This document shows positions 8,156 to 17,813 of a stretch of DNA of 64,000 bases, piece after piece. The notes beneath the pieces are model-generated. The model saw only the letters and a list, made by a program, of their open reading frames with translations, was not told where the DNA came from and searched no databases. The translations under genes were made by a program, and so were the position numbers. The DNA is from Leptospira paudalimensis (GTDB lineage: Bacteria; Spirochaetota; Leptospiria; Leptospirales; Leptospiraceae): contig NZ_JAMQPR010000001.1 in the NCBI RefSeq assembly GCF_026151345.1, positions 2,800,676-2,864,675 of the forward strand. Direction: 5' to 3'. Positions within the stretch are counted from its first letter, which is position 1; each line of letters opens with the position of its first letter.

Positions 8156-9526
8156 TTACCGATCCTCGTAAGATAATTCCCGTTCCATTTCGGAATCGTG
8201 GTCTTCTTCTAATTTCGGTGTGAATAGGATGGAAATGATTTTGTTTCCTTCCATTTTTTTCACTTTGAGGCTGCCCTTTTTGATTTGAACGATACTACCT
8301 TCTTTTGGCATATCTTCATTTTTTTCCATAAAGTAACCAGCGATGGTTCGAACCTCTTCCATATCAGATGGTTCTTCGCCTTCTAAAATATCAGTTAAAC
8401 TAGAAAGTTCGGTTTCTCCATCAAGTGTGATGGTTTTGGTTTTTTTATTTTTGGATGTAACATCTACTTCATCGGTGTCTGTTTCATCCCGAATCTCACC
8501 AAAAAATTCTTCAATAATATCCTCTAACGTAAGTAAACCTGAGACTCCACCATATTCATCTATCACGATCGCCATATGTTGTTTTTTCTCTCGGAGTTTT
8601 GTCATCACTCGTTCGATGGACATTGATTCAGGAACTTTTACAAAATCCTTTTCCATGATGACAGTGATTTTTTCTTTTTTGCCTTTGGCAGAAAGATGGG
8701 CCGCTTGCCATTTTAGAAATTTTTGAACATGGACAATCCCAACAATTTTATCGAGTGTTTGGTTGTAAACTGGGTATCTAGAAAAACTATGTTCTGCAAT
8801 GAGGGGAAGTAATTTATCAATCGTTGATTCTTGTGGAATTCCAATGATGGAAAGACGATGCGTCATTACATCCTTGGCAGTATGTTCCGAAAAATCAAAA
8901 GTCTTTTGGATGAGTTGCATTTCTGCATTATCGATACGACCTTGTTTTCGTTGTTCCTCGATGATGATCATGAGTTCTTCAGCAGAATGGACATATTTAT
9001 CACCTGTTCGTTGCAAACGGAAGAGAGTGAGAATCCCACCAGCTAATCGGTTCATGACAAATGTTACAGGAAAAAACAAATAATAAAAAAGCCACATGGG
9101 AGCAGAAACACCAAGAGCAATTGCTTCGGTATTCTGGATTGCCAATGTTTTAGGAACTAACTCTCCTAAGATGACATGTAGTAAAGTGATGAGTGTGAAG
9201 GATACACCAATCGAGATACTGTGGATAGTCACGAGATCCAATTCAATTTGGAACATGTGAAGGAATCCAGAGACAACACTCGCAAATAAAGCCTCGCCGA
9301 TCCAACCAAGGAGTAAACTGGCGATCGTGATCCCCACTTGGCAAACCGATAACATATCATCGATTTTGGAGACCGCTTTTTTGGTGATATGGGACATGGC
9401 CCGGTTTTCTTTGACTAGTTCCTCTAAGCGTGAGGGGCGGATAGATACCATCGCAAACTCTGCAGCGACGAAGAAACCATTGACAAAGACAAGGAGGAAG
9501 ATGAGAAAGATGCCGATTATTTCCAT
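8156..9526 (-). CDS. HlyC/CorC (CNNM) family transporter with CBS pair
   Basis: 456 residues. The N-terminal CNNM (DUF21) membrane domain covers about 1-200, with three to four helices and the conserved GEALFAS and ELVPKTLAIQ patches. Two CBS domains span about 215-335 (AKDVMTHRLSI, then a second repeat ending IDEYGGVSGLLTLEDIIEE). A CorC_HlyC domain (about 350-440) follows, then a short acidic tail. Proteins of this family (CorC/YfjD, CNNM) act in Mg2+ or Co2+ handling; the 'hemolysin' label is historical. It heads a gene row into coaC and coaB, and the metabolic link to coenzyme A is not obvious. A 205-base gap separates it from the gene upstream. Confidence 0.9.
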   Translation of the reverse strand: MEIIGIFLIFLLVFVNGFFVAAEFAMVSIRPSRLEELVKENRAMSHITKKAVSKIDDMLSVCQVGITIASLLLGWIGEALFASVVSGFLHMFQIELDLVTIHSISIGVSFTLITLLHVILGELVPKTLAIQNTEAIALGVSAPMWLFYYLFFPVTFVMNRLAGGILTLFRLQRTGDKYVHSAEELMIIIEEQRKQGRIDNAEMQLIQKTFDFSEHTAKDVMTHRLSIIGIPQESTIDKLLPLIAEHSFSRYPVYNQTLDKIVGIVHVQKFLKWQAAHLSAKGKKEKITVIMEKDFVKVPESMSIERVMTKLREKKQHMAIVIDEYGGVSGLLTLEDIIEEFFGEIRDETDTDEVDVTSKNKKTKTITLDGETELSSLTDILEGEEPSDMEEVRTIAGYFMEKNEDMPKEGSIVQIKKGSLKVKKMEGNKIISILFTPKLEEDHDSEMERELSYEDR

Positions 9527-9731
9527 AGAAACTCGAACACCACTAAAGTTTTAAAATCAGGGTCCATTGTATAATGAGGAACAGAATTAAGTATTTTGGA
9601 CCGAACTTCTAGTGTCGCCTACAATTTGAGGATATTTTCCAGGAAATCACATGTGAAAACCCGATCAAATGCTTCCTTCGCCCATCACCCAATTCAGAAT
9701 TTTGCGATCCGATACTACCTTTATGTCACAT

Positions 9732-12344
9732 TTATTGGGCCGTGGAATAAATCCAAACTCCATCTTCTTTGTAAGCCGTTTGTTCTGTTAGGCTTTGTAA
9801 TGAGATTTGGTCGAGGACAGGAAGTGTTGGAAGGTAACCAATTTTTTTTGTGCCAGAACGAAACCAAAAATGTAACCACTCTTGGTGGAGACCAGGGTCG
9901 TTCCATGACTTCCCTAACACTCGTTCGGTGTAGACTATCATTTTAGGAACCGTTCGGTAATCGATCCTGCGGTACAATTTGAGTAACGAAATTTCCTCTG
10001 TAGAACCAGTCTCGGATCGGCATGACCAACTGAGGACTGGACCTAAATTGGAAACATTTGCATTTGTTGGGAAGTCCCATAGGTGCAAACGTTCTTTGTC
10101 TTTTAATATCCTCGATCCTTCAAAATAAGCAGTATCTACAAGTGTGATTCCTTTTCCATCCAGCGAACGCATATTTGTCGGGCATTTCCAAGAATACAAA
10201 TTGAGAGGTTTTTGAGTGTCTGTGTTGGGATACAAACTAAAGAAAAAGACAAAGGACTGTTCTTTCATTTCTTTTTTTAGAGAACGAAACAATCCCAACC
10301 CAGAATCATTTAAATAAATTTGGATTTTATCATGGTCCTTATTTGCTGAAACAAGTTCTCTCACAACATCTATAATATCAGAAGCATCGGGTCTTTGAGT
10401 TCGTACCATTTTCCAATTCAATTGGTTTCGTTTGAAATCTTTGGGATTGAATGTGAAAACATAAAACTCGTCTTTATATGGAAGGAGGAATATGGTAGGA
10501 AGTTTAACTGATTCTAATGAACGTGTGTTTTCTTCTTCATTTTTCCTCTGGATTAAATTTTCCGTTTCTCTACTCTCGGCATATGTGGAATCGAAAAACT
10601 TAGATTCTCTTGCGGTGGAAAATCCAGATAAAAATTTAAACTGTTGGTTCACATATGGAATTTGGAATAAAGAATGAGGACTCCCCTTTGTATTCCGTTG
10701 TGTTTTGACTGAATTGTATTTAAACAATGTATCAAAAAGGCCCCATACATCATTATCATCACGTAAATGGCTGAGAGCATATTCAAAAAACAAATCCGTC
10801 GAAAAAGCAAGTGGCCTGTAGTTACGAATGTAATACAAATCTTCGTATGGATGGTTTAATAAATAATCACCGAGTCCATCTTTGATATTTCCATTCACAG
10901 GACTTTTTTTTCCAGAAGCGGTATGAGCAAAAATAAATCCAAAATTACGTAGGAACTCAGCCGCATAAAATGCATTTTCTTCATCTAAAATCCCACGGCT
11001 TTTTGTGAGTTCAATGGTTGATTTACGATATTCCTTTCGATAAATTTGATTATAACCTTGTAAAATGGTAGCCGCATATTCTAATCGTCTCCATTTTTTT
11101 TCCTGAGCCATATAAATGATCTCATCTGTCATCCGAGAAGACAATTCTGGATTTTGATCCATCAACATCTGTGAAATACGAAGTTTGGGCCAAATGTCTG
11201 CTTCTGTTAACTTCTCTGGATCTTTGATTTTTTGTAATGCTTTTAGAGCTGATTCTGCACCGTTCACTTTGTACAATGAAACTGAAATCAAATCTTTTAC
11301 TTCTGCCAAACTCATTGGTTCGTTTAAAAAAGGATGATGAATGTCTGGAGACCAATTGTTTAGATCTAATTTGATATAATAATCTAAGGACTTTTTATAA
11401 TCTTTTTGGAAATAGGCAAGCGCACCTAACTTTACATAAATGCGATTCAAGATGGATGTTTTTTTACCACGTGCTGACTTTAAAAAATTCTGAAATGATT
11501 CTTCTGCTCCATTATAATCACCTGATAAAATCTGGAAAAATGCCAATCTTTCGATCGAGTTTTCGTTATAGGCACCATCAGTGATTCGTTCTAAATCCAT
11601 GATCATTCTCTGGAAATGAATCCCTTCTCTCACAAACCCTAAAAATGACAATTTGGCTGGTAGGTCTTCATCAATCCGATCCAGAAGTGGAATCCATTCT
11701 AAATTGGTATCTTCAAAAAATGGTGAACTCACCCTCATGATGTTCACAAAATGTTTGTGCATATCTTTATCTTTTCCCGTAGGAAGATCGATATAGTATT
11801 GCAAACGGAAAACCCGGCAAAGAGAATAGTATGGTTTTGTTTTTTGACAATCCATACGTACCATTGTTTTTTTCTCATCTTCCCCTGTTTGGAAAAGATT
11901 CGTTCGCATATTCTTTGCTAGATTACGAAAATAGGTATTTGGTTCTTTTTGAATGTAAGTATCTAATGTTTTGATGGCTTGGACTTCATCACCTTGTGAA
12001 TGTTTCCACAAAGAAGTGAGTAAAAAATCAGCAAACGAATACTCTCCTTTTTTAGTCCTTAAGTCATATAATATATTCGCAATCCCAACCTTGTCTTTTT
12101 TCCTCAGGTAGTATTCACCTAGCATGAGGTAAAAATCAATTTCCTGATTGGTAGTGAGAGATTCAGGAGACTTGAATCGAAAATCATCGCGAATGGTGAG
12201 TTGTTCTTTTCCTTGGATGAGTAATTTTCCTTGTGCACCAGACACAATCCAGCCATGATTTCTTTGATTTTGTGCGTATATAGTAGTATGAGAAATCAGG
12301 ATGATGAAACTGAAAAAAATAGAAAGTGACAGTCGACTCTTCAT
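9732..12344 (-). CDS. Secreted repeat protein with degenerate CHAT-like C-terminus
   Basis: 870 residues. The signal peptide (about 1-24) ends in IYAQ. The middle (about 60-480) is a run of helical hairpins of TPR character, for example EFYLMLGEYYLRKKDKVGIA-like and SFQNFLKSARG units. The last 200 residues turn to beta/alpha: IFLLPYKDEFYVFTF near 650, KIQIYLNDSGLGLFRSL, then LHLWDFPTNANVSNLGPVLSW and KMIVYTERVLG. That order resembles a CHAT peptidase domain (His strand, then Cys strand), but the usual Cys of the SAC motif is missing. The resemblance is mine and unproven. It is divergent from the histidine kinase gene across 53 bases. Confidence 0.75.
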   Translation of the reverse strand: MKSRLSLSIFFSFIILISHTTIYAQNQRNHGWIVSGAQGKLLIQGKEQLTIRDDFRFKSPESLTTNQEIDFYLMLGEYYLRKKDKVGIANILYDLRTKKGEYSFADFLLTSLWKHSQGDEVQAIKTLDTYIQKEPNTYFRNLAKNMRTNLFQTGEDEKKTMVRMDCQKTKPYYSLCRVFRLQYYIDLPTGKDKDMHKHFVNIMRVSSPFFEDTNLEWIPLLDRIDEDLPAKLSFLGFVREGIHFQRMIMDLERITDGAYNENSIERLAFFQILSGDYNGAEESFQNFLKSARGKKTSILNRIYVKLGALAYFQKDYKKSLDYYIKLDLNNWSPDIHHPFLNEPMSLAEVKDLISVSLYKVNGAESALKALQKIKDPEKLTEADIWPKLRISQMLMDQNPELSSRMTDEIIYMAQEKKWRRLEYAATILQGYNQIYRKEYRKSTIELTKSRGILDEENAFYAAEFLRNFGFIFAHTASGKKSPVNGNIKDGLGDYLLNHPYEDLYYIRNYRPLAFSTDLFFEYALSHLRDDNDVWGLFDTLFKYNSVKTQRNTKGSPHSLFQIPYVNQQFKFLSGFSTARESKFFDSTYAESRETENLIQRKNEEENTRSLESVKLPTIFLLPYKDEFYVFTFNPKDFKRNQLNWKMVRTQRPDASDIIDVVRELVSANKDHDKIQIYLNDSGLGLFRSLKKEMKEQSFVFFFSLYPNTDTQKPLNLYSWKCPTNMRSLDGKGITLVDTAYFEGSRILKDKERLHLWDFPTNANVSNLGPVLSWSCRSETGSTEEISLLKLYRRIDYRTVPKMIVYTERVLGKSWNDPGLHQEWLHFWFRSGTKKIGYLPTLPVLDQISLQSLTEQTAYKEDGVWIYSTAQ

Positions 12345-12397
12345 CGTATCTTTGATTCTCTAGGACCAAGGGATTTGGTCAAGTGACATAAAGGGAA

Positions 12398-15300
12398 ATG
12401 GCAGAAAGTTTCGATTACCAAACGATTGTAGAAAGTTTTGACGAATTCATCCTCATCATGGATGGAAATTTAGAAATCCAATTTTCCCAAACATCTCCCA
12501 ATCTTTACCTCCCAAAAGATTCCATTGGTATTGGAAAACACCTGAAGGAACTCCCCATTATCCCAAGGGACGGGCTTATTTTATCCAATTTGTGCCAAGA
12601 AACATTGAGCCGAAGGATTCCATTCCAGTTTTTTACCTCACTTCTTGGGAACCAATACCGGATTTTAGGAAGGTTTCTCGAAACCAAATCTGGACCTTGT
12701 GTGGTTTTACGTGGAGAACCAAATTTTAATATAGAAGGTGTGATTTTAGATAGTGGACCCTATGTCATTTTTCGATATAAATTTGATTCTGAATTTTTGA
12801 TCACTTATGTATCACCCAATGTTTCACTTAACCTAGGTTACCAAACAGGTGATTTCAAAAAAGGGAATTTAAAAATCCAAGATTTGGTCCACCCAGATGA
12901 CAAAAAACAAATCGATACCGAAGAAAAGGAATACATCAAAAGTAAACAAAGAACTTACCAAAGGGAATTTCGTTTCAAAAAACCTGATGGAAGTTACATC
13001 TATTTATCCGAATATAGTGTTGTCAGTTATTACGACTCTTACCCTACCGAAAAAATTTCTTATTTTTCTGACATCAGTGAACGAAAGGAAAAAGAATTAG
13101 AAATCAAAAACCAAAGGGATGAATTAAAACGAATTCGAGTTTTGTTTGAAGAAACAAATGCGGCAGCCAACGTAGGTGCTTGGGAAGTTGACTTAATTCA
13201 TAATACCATTTTTTGGGCAAAAGAAACAAAACGAATCCATGAAGTTGATGATGATTATTCACCCAATTTGGAAAATGCGTTTCAATTTTATCCGATTGAA
13301 TCAGAACAAGTTTTGTTACGAAAAGCATTTGAAGATACCATTGAAAATGGATCATCTTATGAACTGATATTACAAATTAAAACCAATACAGGAAAACTCA
13401 AATGGGTAAGAACGATAGGCCACGGAGTTTTTGAAAACGGAAAATGCATTCGTGTGTATGGAAGTTTCCAAGACATCACAAATAGTGTAAACTTAGACAA
13501 ACAAAAAGAAGAAGCATTATCGAAATTGGAAACAATTTTAGATGCAACCACACATGTGACAATTATTGGTACTGATGAGAATGGAATCATCACTCATTTC
13601 AACAAAGGTGCCGAGTACCATTTGCAATATACCGCTGAAGAAATGATAGGGAAAAATACACCTTCCATCTTACACAAAGAAGAGGAAGTTTTATTTCGTG
13701 CAGAATCTCTCTCACAAGAGTTTGGTGTTCCCATTTCAGGATTTGAAACATTTGTCCACAAAGCACGATTAGGTGCCTTTGATTCACATGAATGGACCTA
13801 CATACGCAAAGATGGTACTGAATTTCCAATCCAATTGGTGATCACTGCAAGTAAAAACCCAAAAGGAGAAATCACTGGATTTTTAGGAATTGGAATCGAT
13901 ATTTCAGCTCAAAAAGCCACCGAAGAAGCGTTACGTGAAAGTGAAAGGAGATGGCAGTTTGCTCTGGAAGGTTCTGGTGATGGGATTTGGGATTGGAACG
14001 CAGAAACTGACCAAGTTTACTTTTCTAATCAATGGAAAGCAATGTTAGGTTTTTCGGAATCAGAAATTGGAACCGATATCTCAGAATGGGAAAAACGAGT
14101 TCATCCTGAAGATTTAAATCATTGTTTAGAGGCATTGGAGAAACACTACCGAGGTGAGACCAATGTGTATATGAGTGAACATAGAATGTTATGCAAAGAT
14201 GGCACTTATAAATGGATCCTTGACAGAGGGAAAGTCATTGAACGTACAGAAGATGGCAGACCTTTACGTGTGATTGGAACCCATACAGACATCACTCACA
14301 GAAAGATATTAGAACAAGATTTGATCATTGCACGGGAAAAAGCAGAAAAAGCTTCCATTGCCAAATCTAATTTTTTGGCAAATATGAGTCATGAAATTCG
14401 TACACCACTCAATGGAGTGATTGGTTTTGCAGACTTACTGATGCGAACCGACCTAAACCAAGTCCAAAGAAAGTATATGGAAACTGTGCATTTGTCTGCA
14501 CTTTCGTTACTTGATTTGATCAACGACATCCTTGATTTTTCCAAAATAGAATCAGGCAAAATGGAACTCTATAAAGAAAGAGTCAATATTTTTGATCTAT
14601 TACACCAAATTGCTGAAATCGTAAAACACAAAGCTTACGAAAAAGGTTTGGAACTCATTTTAAATATTTCTCCAAAAGTTCCAAGAAATGTGTTTGTTGA
14701 TTCACTTCGACTTCGGCAAATCCTTTTGAATTTGATTGGCAATGCCCTTAAGTTCACTCTCAAAGGGGAAATCCAAATCAAAATAACAGCAAACCCAGTG
14801 AATCAAAATGAATACGAATTTTTATTTGAAGTCATTGATACTGGTATTGGGATCAGCAAAGAAAACCAAAACAAAATTTTTGAAGTATTTGCGCAGGCAG
14901 ATAGTTCCACTACACGACAATTTGGTGGAACAGGACTTGGCCTTTCTATCTCTTCCAAATTACTACAATTATTCGGAAGTAAAATCGAATTAGAATCCGA
15001 AGTGAACAAAGGATCCCGATTTTATTTTAAGTTTATAACAATTGCTGATAACGAAAGAAACATTGAACCAAATTTGGAATCAATTAAAAGAGTTATGGTT
15101 GTTGATGATAACGAAACCAATCTTTCTGTGATCAGAGAAATGTTGGCTTATAAAAAAATTGAAACCATTACATTCAATTCTCCTAAATTAGCGCTAAAAC
15201 ATTTCCAAGAAGGGAATGAGTATGACATTGTCATCTCAGATTACAATATGCCAGAAATGAATGGATTGGAATTCATTTCTTTACTCAAATCACATGCACT

Positions 15301-15892
15301 CACATCAAAGTCAAAATTACCAAACTTTACAATTCATTCCTCTTCCAATGAAGAATCCTTGTACGAAAAAGGGAAAGAAATTGGAATCGGTGTTATTTTA
15401 TTAAAACCAATCCAAACCAATATTTTATATGAGAGTTTATACGACTTAGTTTCAGGAAGGCATTCGGAAAAAGGTACGAATCAAAAAGAAAAGTTCAAAC
15501 CAATTGTTACCAACGAAAAAACAAAAGTGATGATCGTAGAAGATAATCCTGTGAATATGATGTTAACAAAAACAATCGTATTAAAAATTTTACAATCTGC
15601 CATTATCATCGAAGCAACAAATGGTAGGGAAGCAGTGGAACATTTCAAAAAAACAGAACCTGATCTCATCCTCATGGACATCCAAATGCCTGAAATGAAT
15701 GGTTATGACGCCACGAGAGAAATTAGAAACCTACAGATTGGCCAAAATGTTCCCATTATTGCGCTGACTGCAGGTACTCTGTCAGATGAAGAAAACCGAT
15801 GTTTGGAAAGTGGAATGAATGATTATATATCCAAACCTGTTGTTTTGAATACCATCGCAGAAAAAATGAAACACTGGCTTTTGAAAAATTAG
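12398..15892 (+). CDS. Hybrid sensor histidine kinase, multiple PAS domains, two receivers
   Basis: 1164 residues with no clear membrane helix, so probably cytoplasmic. The order is: a degenerate PAS-like N-terminus (1-105), PAS (about 115-230), PAS (245-365), PAS (375-510), PAS (520-640), HisKA with phospho-acceptor H665 in NMSHEIRTPLNG, HATPase with N782, DTGIGIS (814-820) and FGGTGLGLS (842-850), then receiver 1 (D948, acidic pair D903/D904) and receiver 2 (D1094). PAS ends carry the typical DITxR/DISxR exits, and DGTxKWI-like patches suggest sensing of small ligands or redox. Both receivers keep the phospho-Asp, so an internal phosphorelay is possible. No response regulator gene is adjacent. 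Confidence 0.93.
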   Translation: MAESFDYQTIVESFDEFILIMDGNLEIQFSQTSPNLYLPKDSIGIGKHLKELPIIPRDGLILSNLCQETLSRRIPFQFFTSLLGNQYRILGRFLETKSGPCVVLRGEPNFNIEGVILDSGPYVIFRYKFDSEFLITYVSPNVSLNLGYQTGDFKKGNLKIQDLVHPDDKKQIDTEEKEYIKSKQRTYQREFRFKKPDGSYIYLSEYSVVSYYDSYPTEKISYFSDISERKEKELEIKNQRDELKRIRVLFEETNAAANVGAWEVDLIHNTIFWAKETKRIHEVDDDYSPNLENAFQFYPIESEQVLLRKAFEDTIENGSSYELILQIKTNTGKLKWVRTIGHGVFENGKCIRVYGSFQDITNSVNLDKQKEEALSKLETILDATTHVTIIGTDENGIITHFNKGAEYHLQYTAEEMIGKNTPSILHKEEEVLFRAESLSQEFGVPISGFETFVHKARLGAFDSHEWTYIRKDGTEFPIQLVITASKNPKGEITGFLGIGIDISAQKATEEALRESERRWQFALEGSGDGIWDWNAETDQVYFSNQWKAMLGFSESEIGTDISEWEKRVHPEDLNHCLEALEKHYRGETNVYMSEHRMLCKDGTYKWILDRGKVIERTEDGRPLRVIGTHTDITHRKILEQDLIIAREKAEKASIAKSNFLANMSHEIRTPLNGVIGFADLLMRTDLNQVQRKYMETVHLSALSLLDLINDILDFSKIESGKMELYKERVNIFDLLHQIAEIVKHKAYEKGLELILNISPKVPRNVFVDSLRLRQILLNLIGNALKFTLKGEIQIKITANPVNQNEYEFLFEVIDTGIGISKENQNKIFEVFAQADSSTTRQFGGTGLGLSISSKLLQLFGSKIELESEVNKGSRFYFKFITIADNERNIEPNLESIKRVMVVDDNETNLSVIREMLAYKKIETITFNSPKLALKHFQEGNEYDIVISDYNMPEMNGLEFISLLKSHALTSKSKLPNFTIHSSSNEESLYEKGKEIGIGVILLKPIQTNILYESLYDLVSGRHSEKGTNQKEKFKPIVTNEKTKVMIVEDNPVNMMLTKTIVLKILQSAIIIEATNGREAVEHFKKTEPDLILMDIQMPEMNGYDATREIRNLQIGQNVPIIALTAGTLSDEENRCLESGMNDYISKPVVLNTIAEKMKHWLLKN

Positions 15893-15932
15893 AGATTGAT
15901 TACGATTGTCCGATTGACCCTTGTTCCATCTC

Positions 15933-17813
15933 ATGGACATTGTGCTAGTTTCTGTATCTAAACTTTCCAAAACCATCGGCGAAAAAAAACTTTTTTCAAA
16001 CCTAGACTTCTCCATTAGCGAAGGCGAAAAACTTGCCATAGTCGGAATCAATGGATCCGGTAAGTCCACCCTACTCCGCGCCATTTTAGGAAAGGAAGAA
16101 ACGGATTCAGGCCAGATCATCAAAAACAATAATCTTAAAATTTCGATATTAGACCAAAACCCCGTATTTGATTCCAATGAAACAATCCTAGACCATATCT
16201 ACAAAGGAGAAAACAAACTCGTAAAAACCATTCGTAAGTATGAAGATATTTGTGAACGTATGGGTGAAGGGGAAGAAGGACTGGATGATGAATTTACAAA
16301 TGTTTCCCAAGAAATGGACAGATTATCAGCTTGGGATTACGAACAACAAATCAAATCCATATTACGAGAATTAGGTGTTGAAAAGCTAGAGCGCAAGATG
16401 TCTGAGTTGTCAGGTGGGATGCTCAAAAAAGTAGAACTTGCTAAGGCACTCATTGATGAAAGCAATTTACTCATTTTAGATGAACCAACAAACCATTTGG
16501 ATGTTAAATCCATCTTATGGTTAGAAGATTACCTTGCGAATTTAGACAAAGCCATCTTACTCATCACCCACGACCGTTATTTTTTAGATCGAATTGTGAA
16601 CAAAATTTTGGAACTCGATCGTGGAAACTATTTTCTGTATGAAGGGAATTATTCGATTTACTTAGAAAGAAAAGTGGAACGAGAAGAAACCCTTCAAAAA
16701 CAAGAAGATAAAATCAAACAGTTTTTAAAACAAGAAGTCAAGTGGCTAAAACGCCAACCAAAAGCCCGCACCACCAAACAAAAAGCAAGGATTGACCGAG
16801 CAAACGAATTACAAGGCAGAGAAAAACGAGAGATCCAAAAGGATTTGGAACTGAGTGTGGCAGCCAAACGCCAAGGGAAAACTATATTAGAGATCCATAA
16901 TCTAAAAAAATCCATTGGCGAAAAAGTATTAATCAATGATTTTACTTATACCTTCAAAGCAAAAGAAAGACTTGGTATCATTGGACCAAATGGAATCGGA
17001 AAATCTACCCTTCTCAATCTTATCGCTGGCCGACTGACACCCGATAGTGGATACTTAAAACCAGGCCTCAATACAAAAGTAGGTTATTTTGACCAAACAA
17101 GTTCTGAACTTCCGTTAGAACGGAATGTATTGGAATATATCAAAGATGTTGCTGGGGAGATGATCGAAACAGAATCTGGGGAAAAAATTTCAGCAGCAAA
17201 GATGTTAGAACGATTTCTCTTTGATGGAAAGTTACAATACACTCCGATCGCCAAACTATCTGGAGGTGAAAGACGTCGACTTTTTCTTGTTCAAATTTTG
17301 ATGACGGGTCCAAACTTCCTCATCTTAGATGAACCAACCAATGATCTCGATATCCAAACACTTTCTGTTTTGGAATCTTTTTTGGATGAATTTCCAGGAA
17401 CAGTTGTCATTGTTTCCCATGATCGTTACTTTCTAGATCGTACAGCGGAAAGTTTACTCATCTTTCGCAAAGAAGGTAAACTAGACCATTACATCGGAAC
17501 CTTCTCCTCCTTTTTAGAAGAAGATTCTTTAGAGATTGAAAACGAACCAAGTTCTTCTAAAGAAAATACGATACCAAAGAAAGTGGTTGCCACTGAAGAA
17601 AAACCAAAAAAGTCAAAACAAGACCAAAAGAAAATTCAAACCTTAGAGAAAGAAATCGCATCCTTAGAAGAGAAAAAAAACAAATTGGAATCAAATTTGA
17701 GTACATTCGCAAATGATCATATGGAATTGAGTAAAATAACCAAAGAAATCCAAACGATCGAAGCGGAAATTCTTTACAAAATGGAGGAATGGGAAAAGTT
17801 TCATACCGAATGA
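15933..17813 (+). CDS. uup: ABC-F family ATPase, Uup-type
   Basis: About 626 residues from the ATG at 15933; a TTG at 15921 would add four residues. There are two ABC cassettes: Walker A GINGSGKST and GPNGIGKST, signatures LSGGMLKK and LSGGERRR, and Walker B LLILDEPTNHLD and FLILDEPTNDLD. The linker between them contains KWLKRQPKARTTKQKARI, the positively charged arm seen in Uup. A Lys/Glu-rich coiled coil (about 550-620) closes the protein, as in the DNA-binding Uup C-terminus. No membrane domain exists, fitting ABC-F proteins that act on ribosomes or DNA. The stop overlaps the next start (ATGA at 17810). Confidence 0.9.
   Translation: MDIVLVSVSKLSKTIGEKKLFSNLDFSISEGEKLAIVGINGSGKSTLLRAILGKEETDSGQIIKNNNLKISILDQNPVFDSNETILDHIYKGENKLVKTIRKYEDICERMGEGEEGLDDEFTNVSQEMDRLSAWDYEQQIKSILRELGVEKLERKMSELSGGMLKKVELAKALIDESNLLILDEPTNHLDVKSILWLEDYLANLDKAILLITHDRYFLDRIVNKILELDRGNYFLYEGNYSIYLERKVEREETLQKQEDKIKQFLKQEVKWLKRQPKARTTKQKARIDRANELQGREKREIQKDLELSVAAKRQGKTILEIHNLKKSIGEKVLINDFTYTFKAKERLGIIGPNGIGKSTLLNLIAGRLTPDSGYLKPGLNTKVGYFDQTSSELPLERNVLEYIKDVAGEMIETESGEKISAAKMLERFLFDGKLQYTPIAKLSGGERRRLFLVQILMTGPNFLILDEPTNDLDIQTLSVLESFLDEFPGTVVIVSHDRYFLDRTAESLLIFRKEGKLDHYIGTFSSFLEEDSLEIENEPSSSKENTIPKKVVATEEKPKKSKQDQKKIQTLEKEIASLEEKKNKLESNLSTFANDHMELSKITKEIQTIEAEILYKMEEWEKFHTE

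Noticed and set aside
9596..9946. A 116-codon + strand frame
   Set aside because: Most of it is antisense to the C-terminus of the large repeat protein, with no ribosome binding site or recognisable domain.
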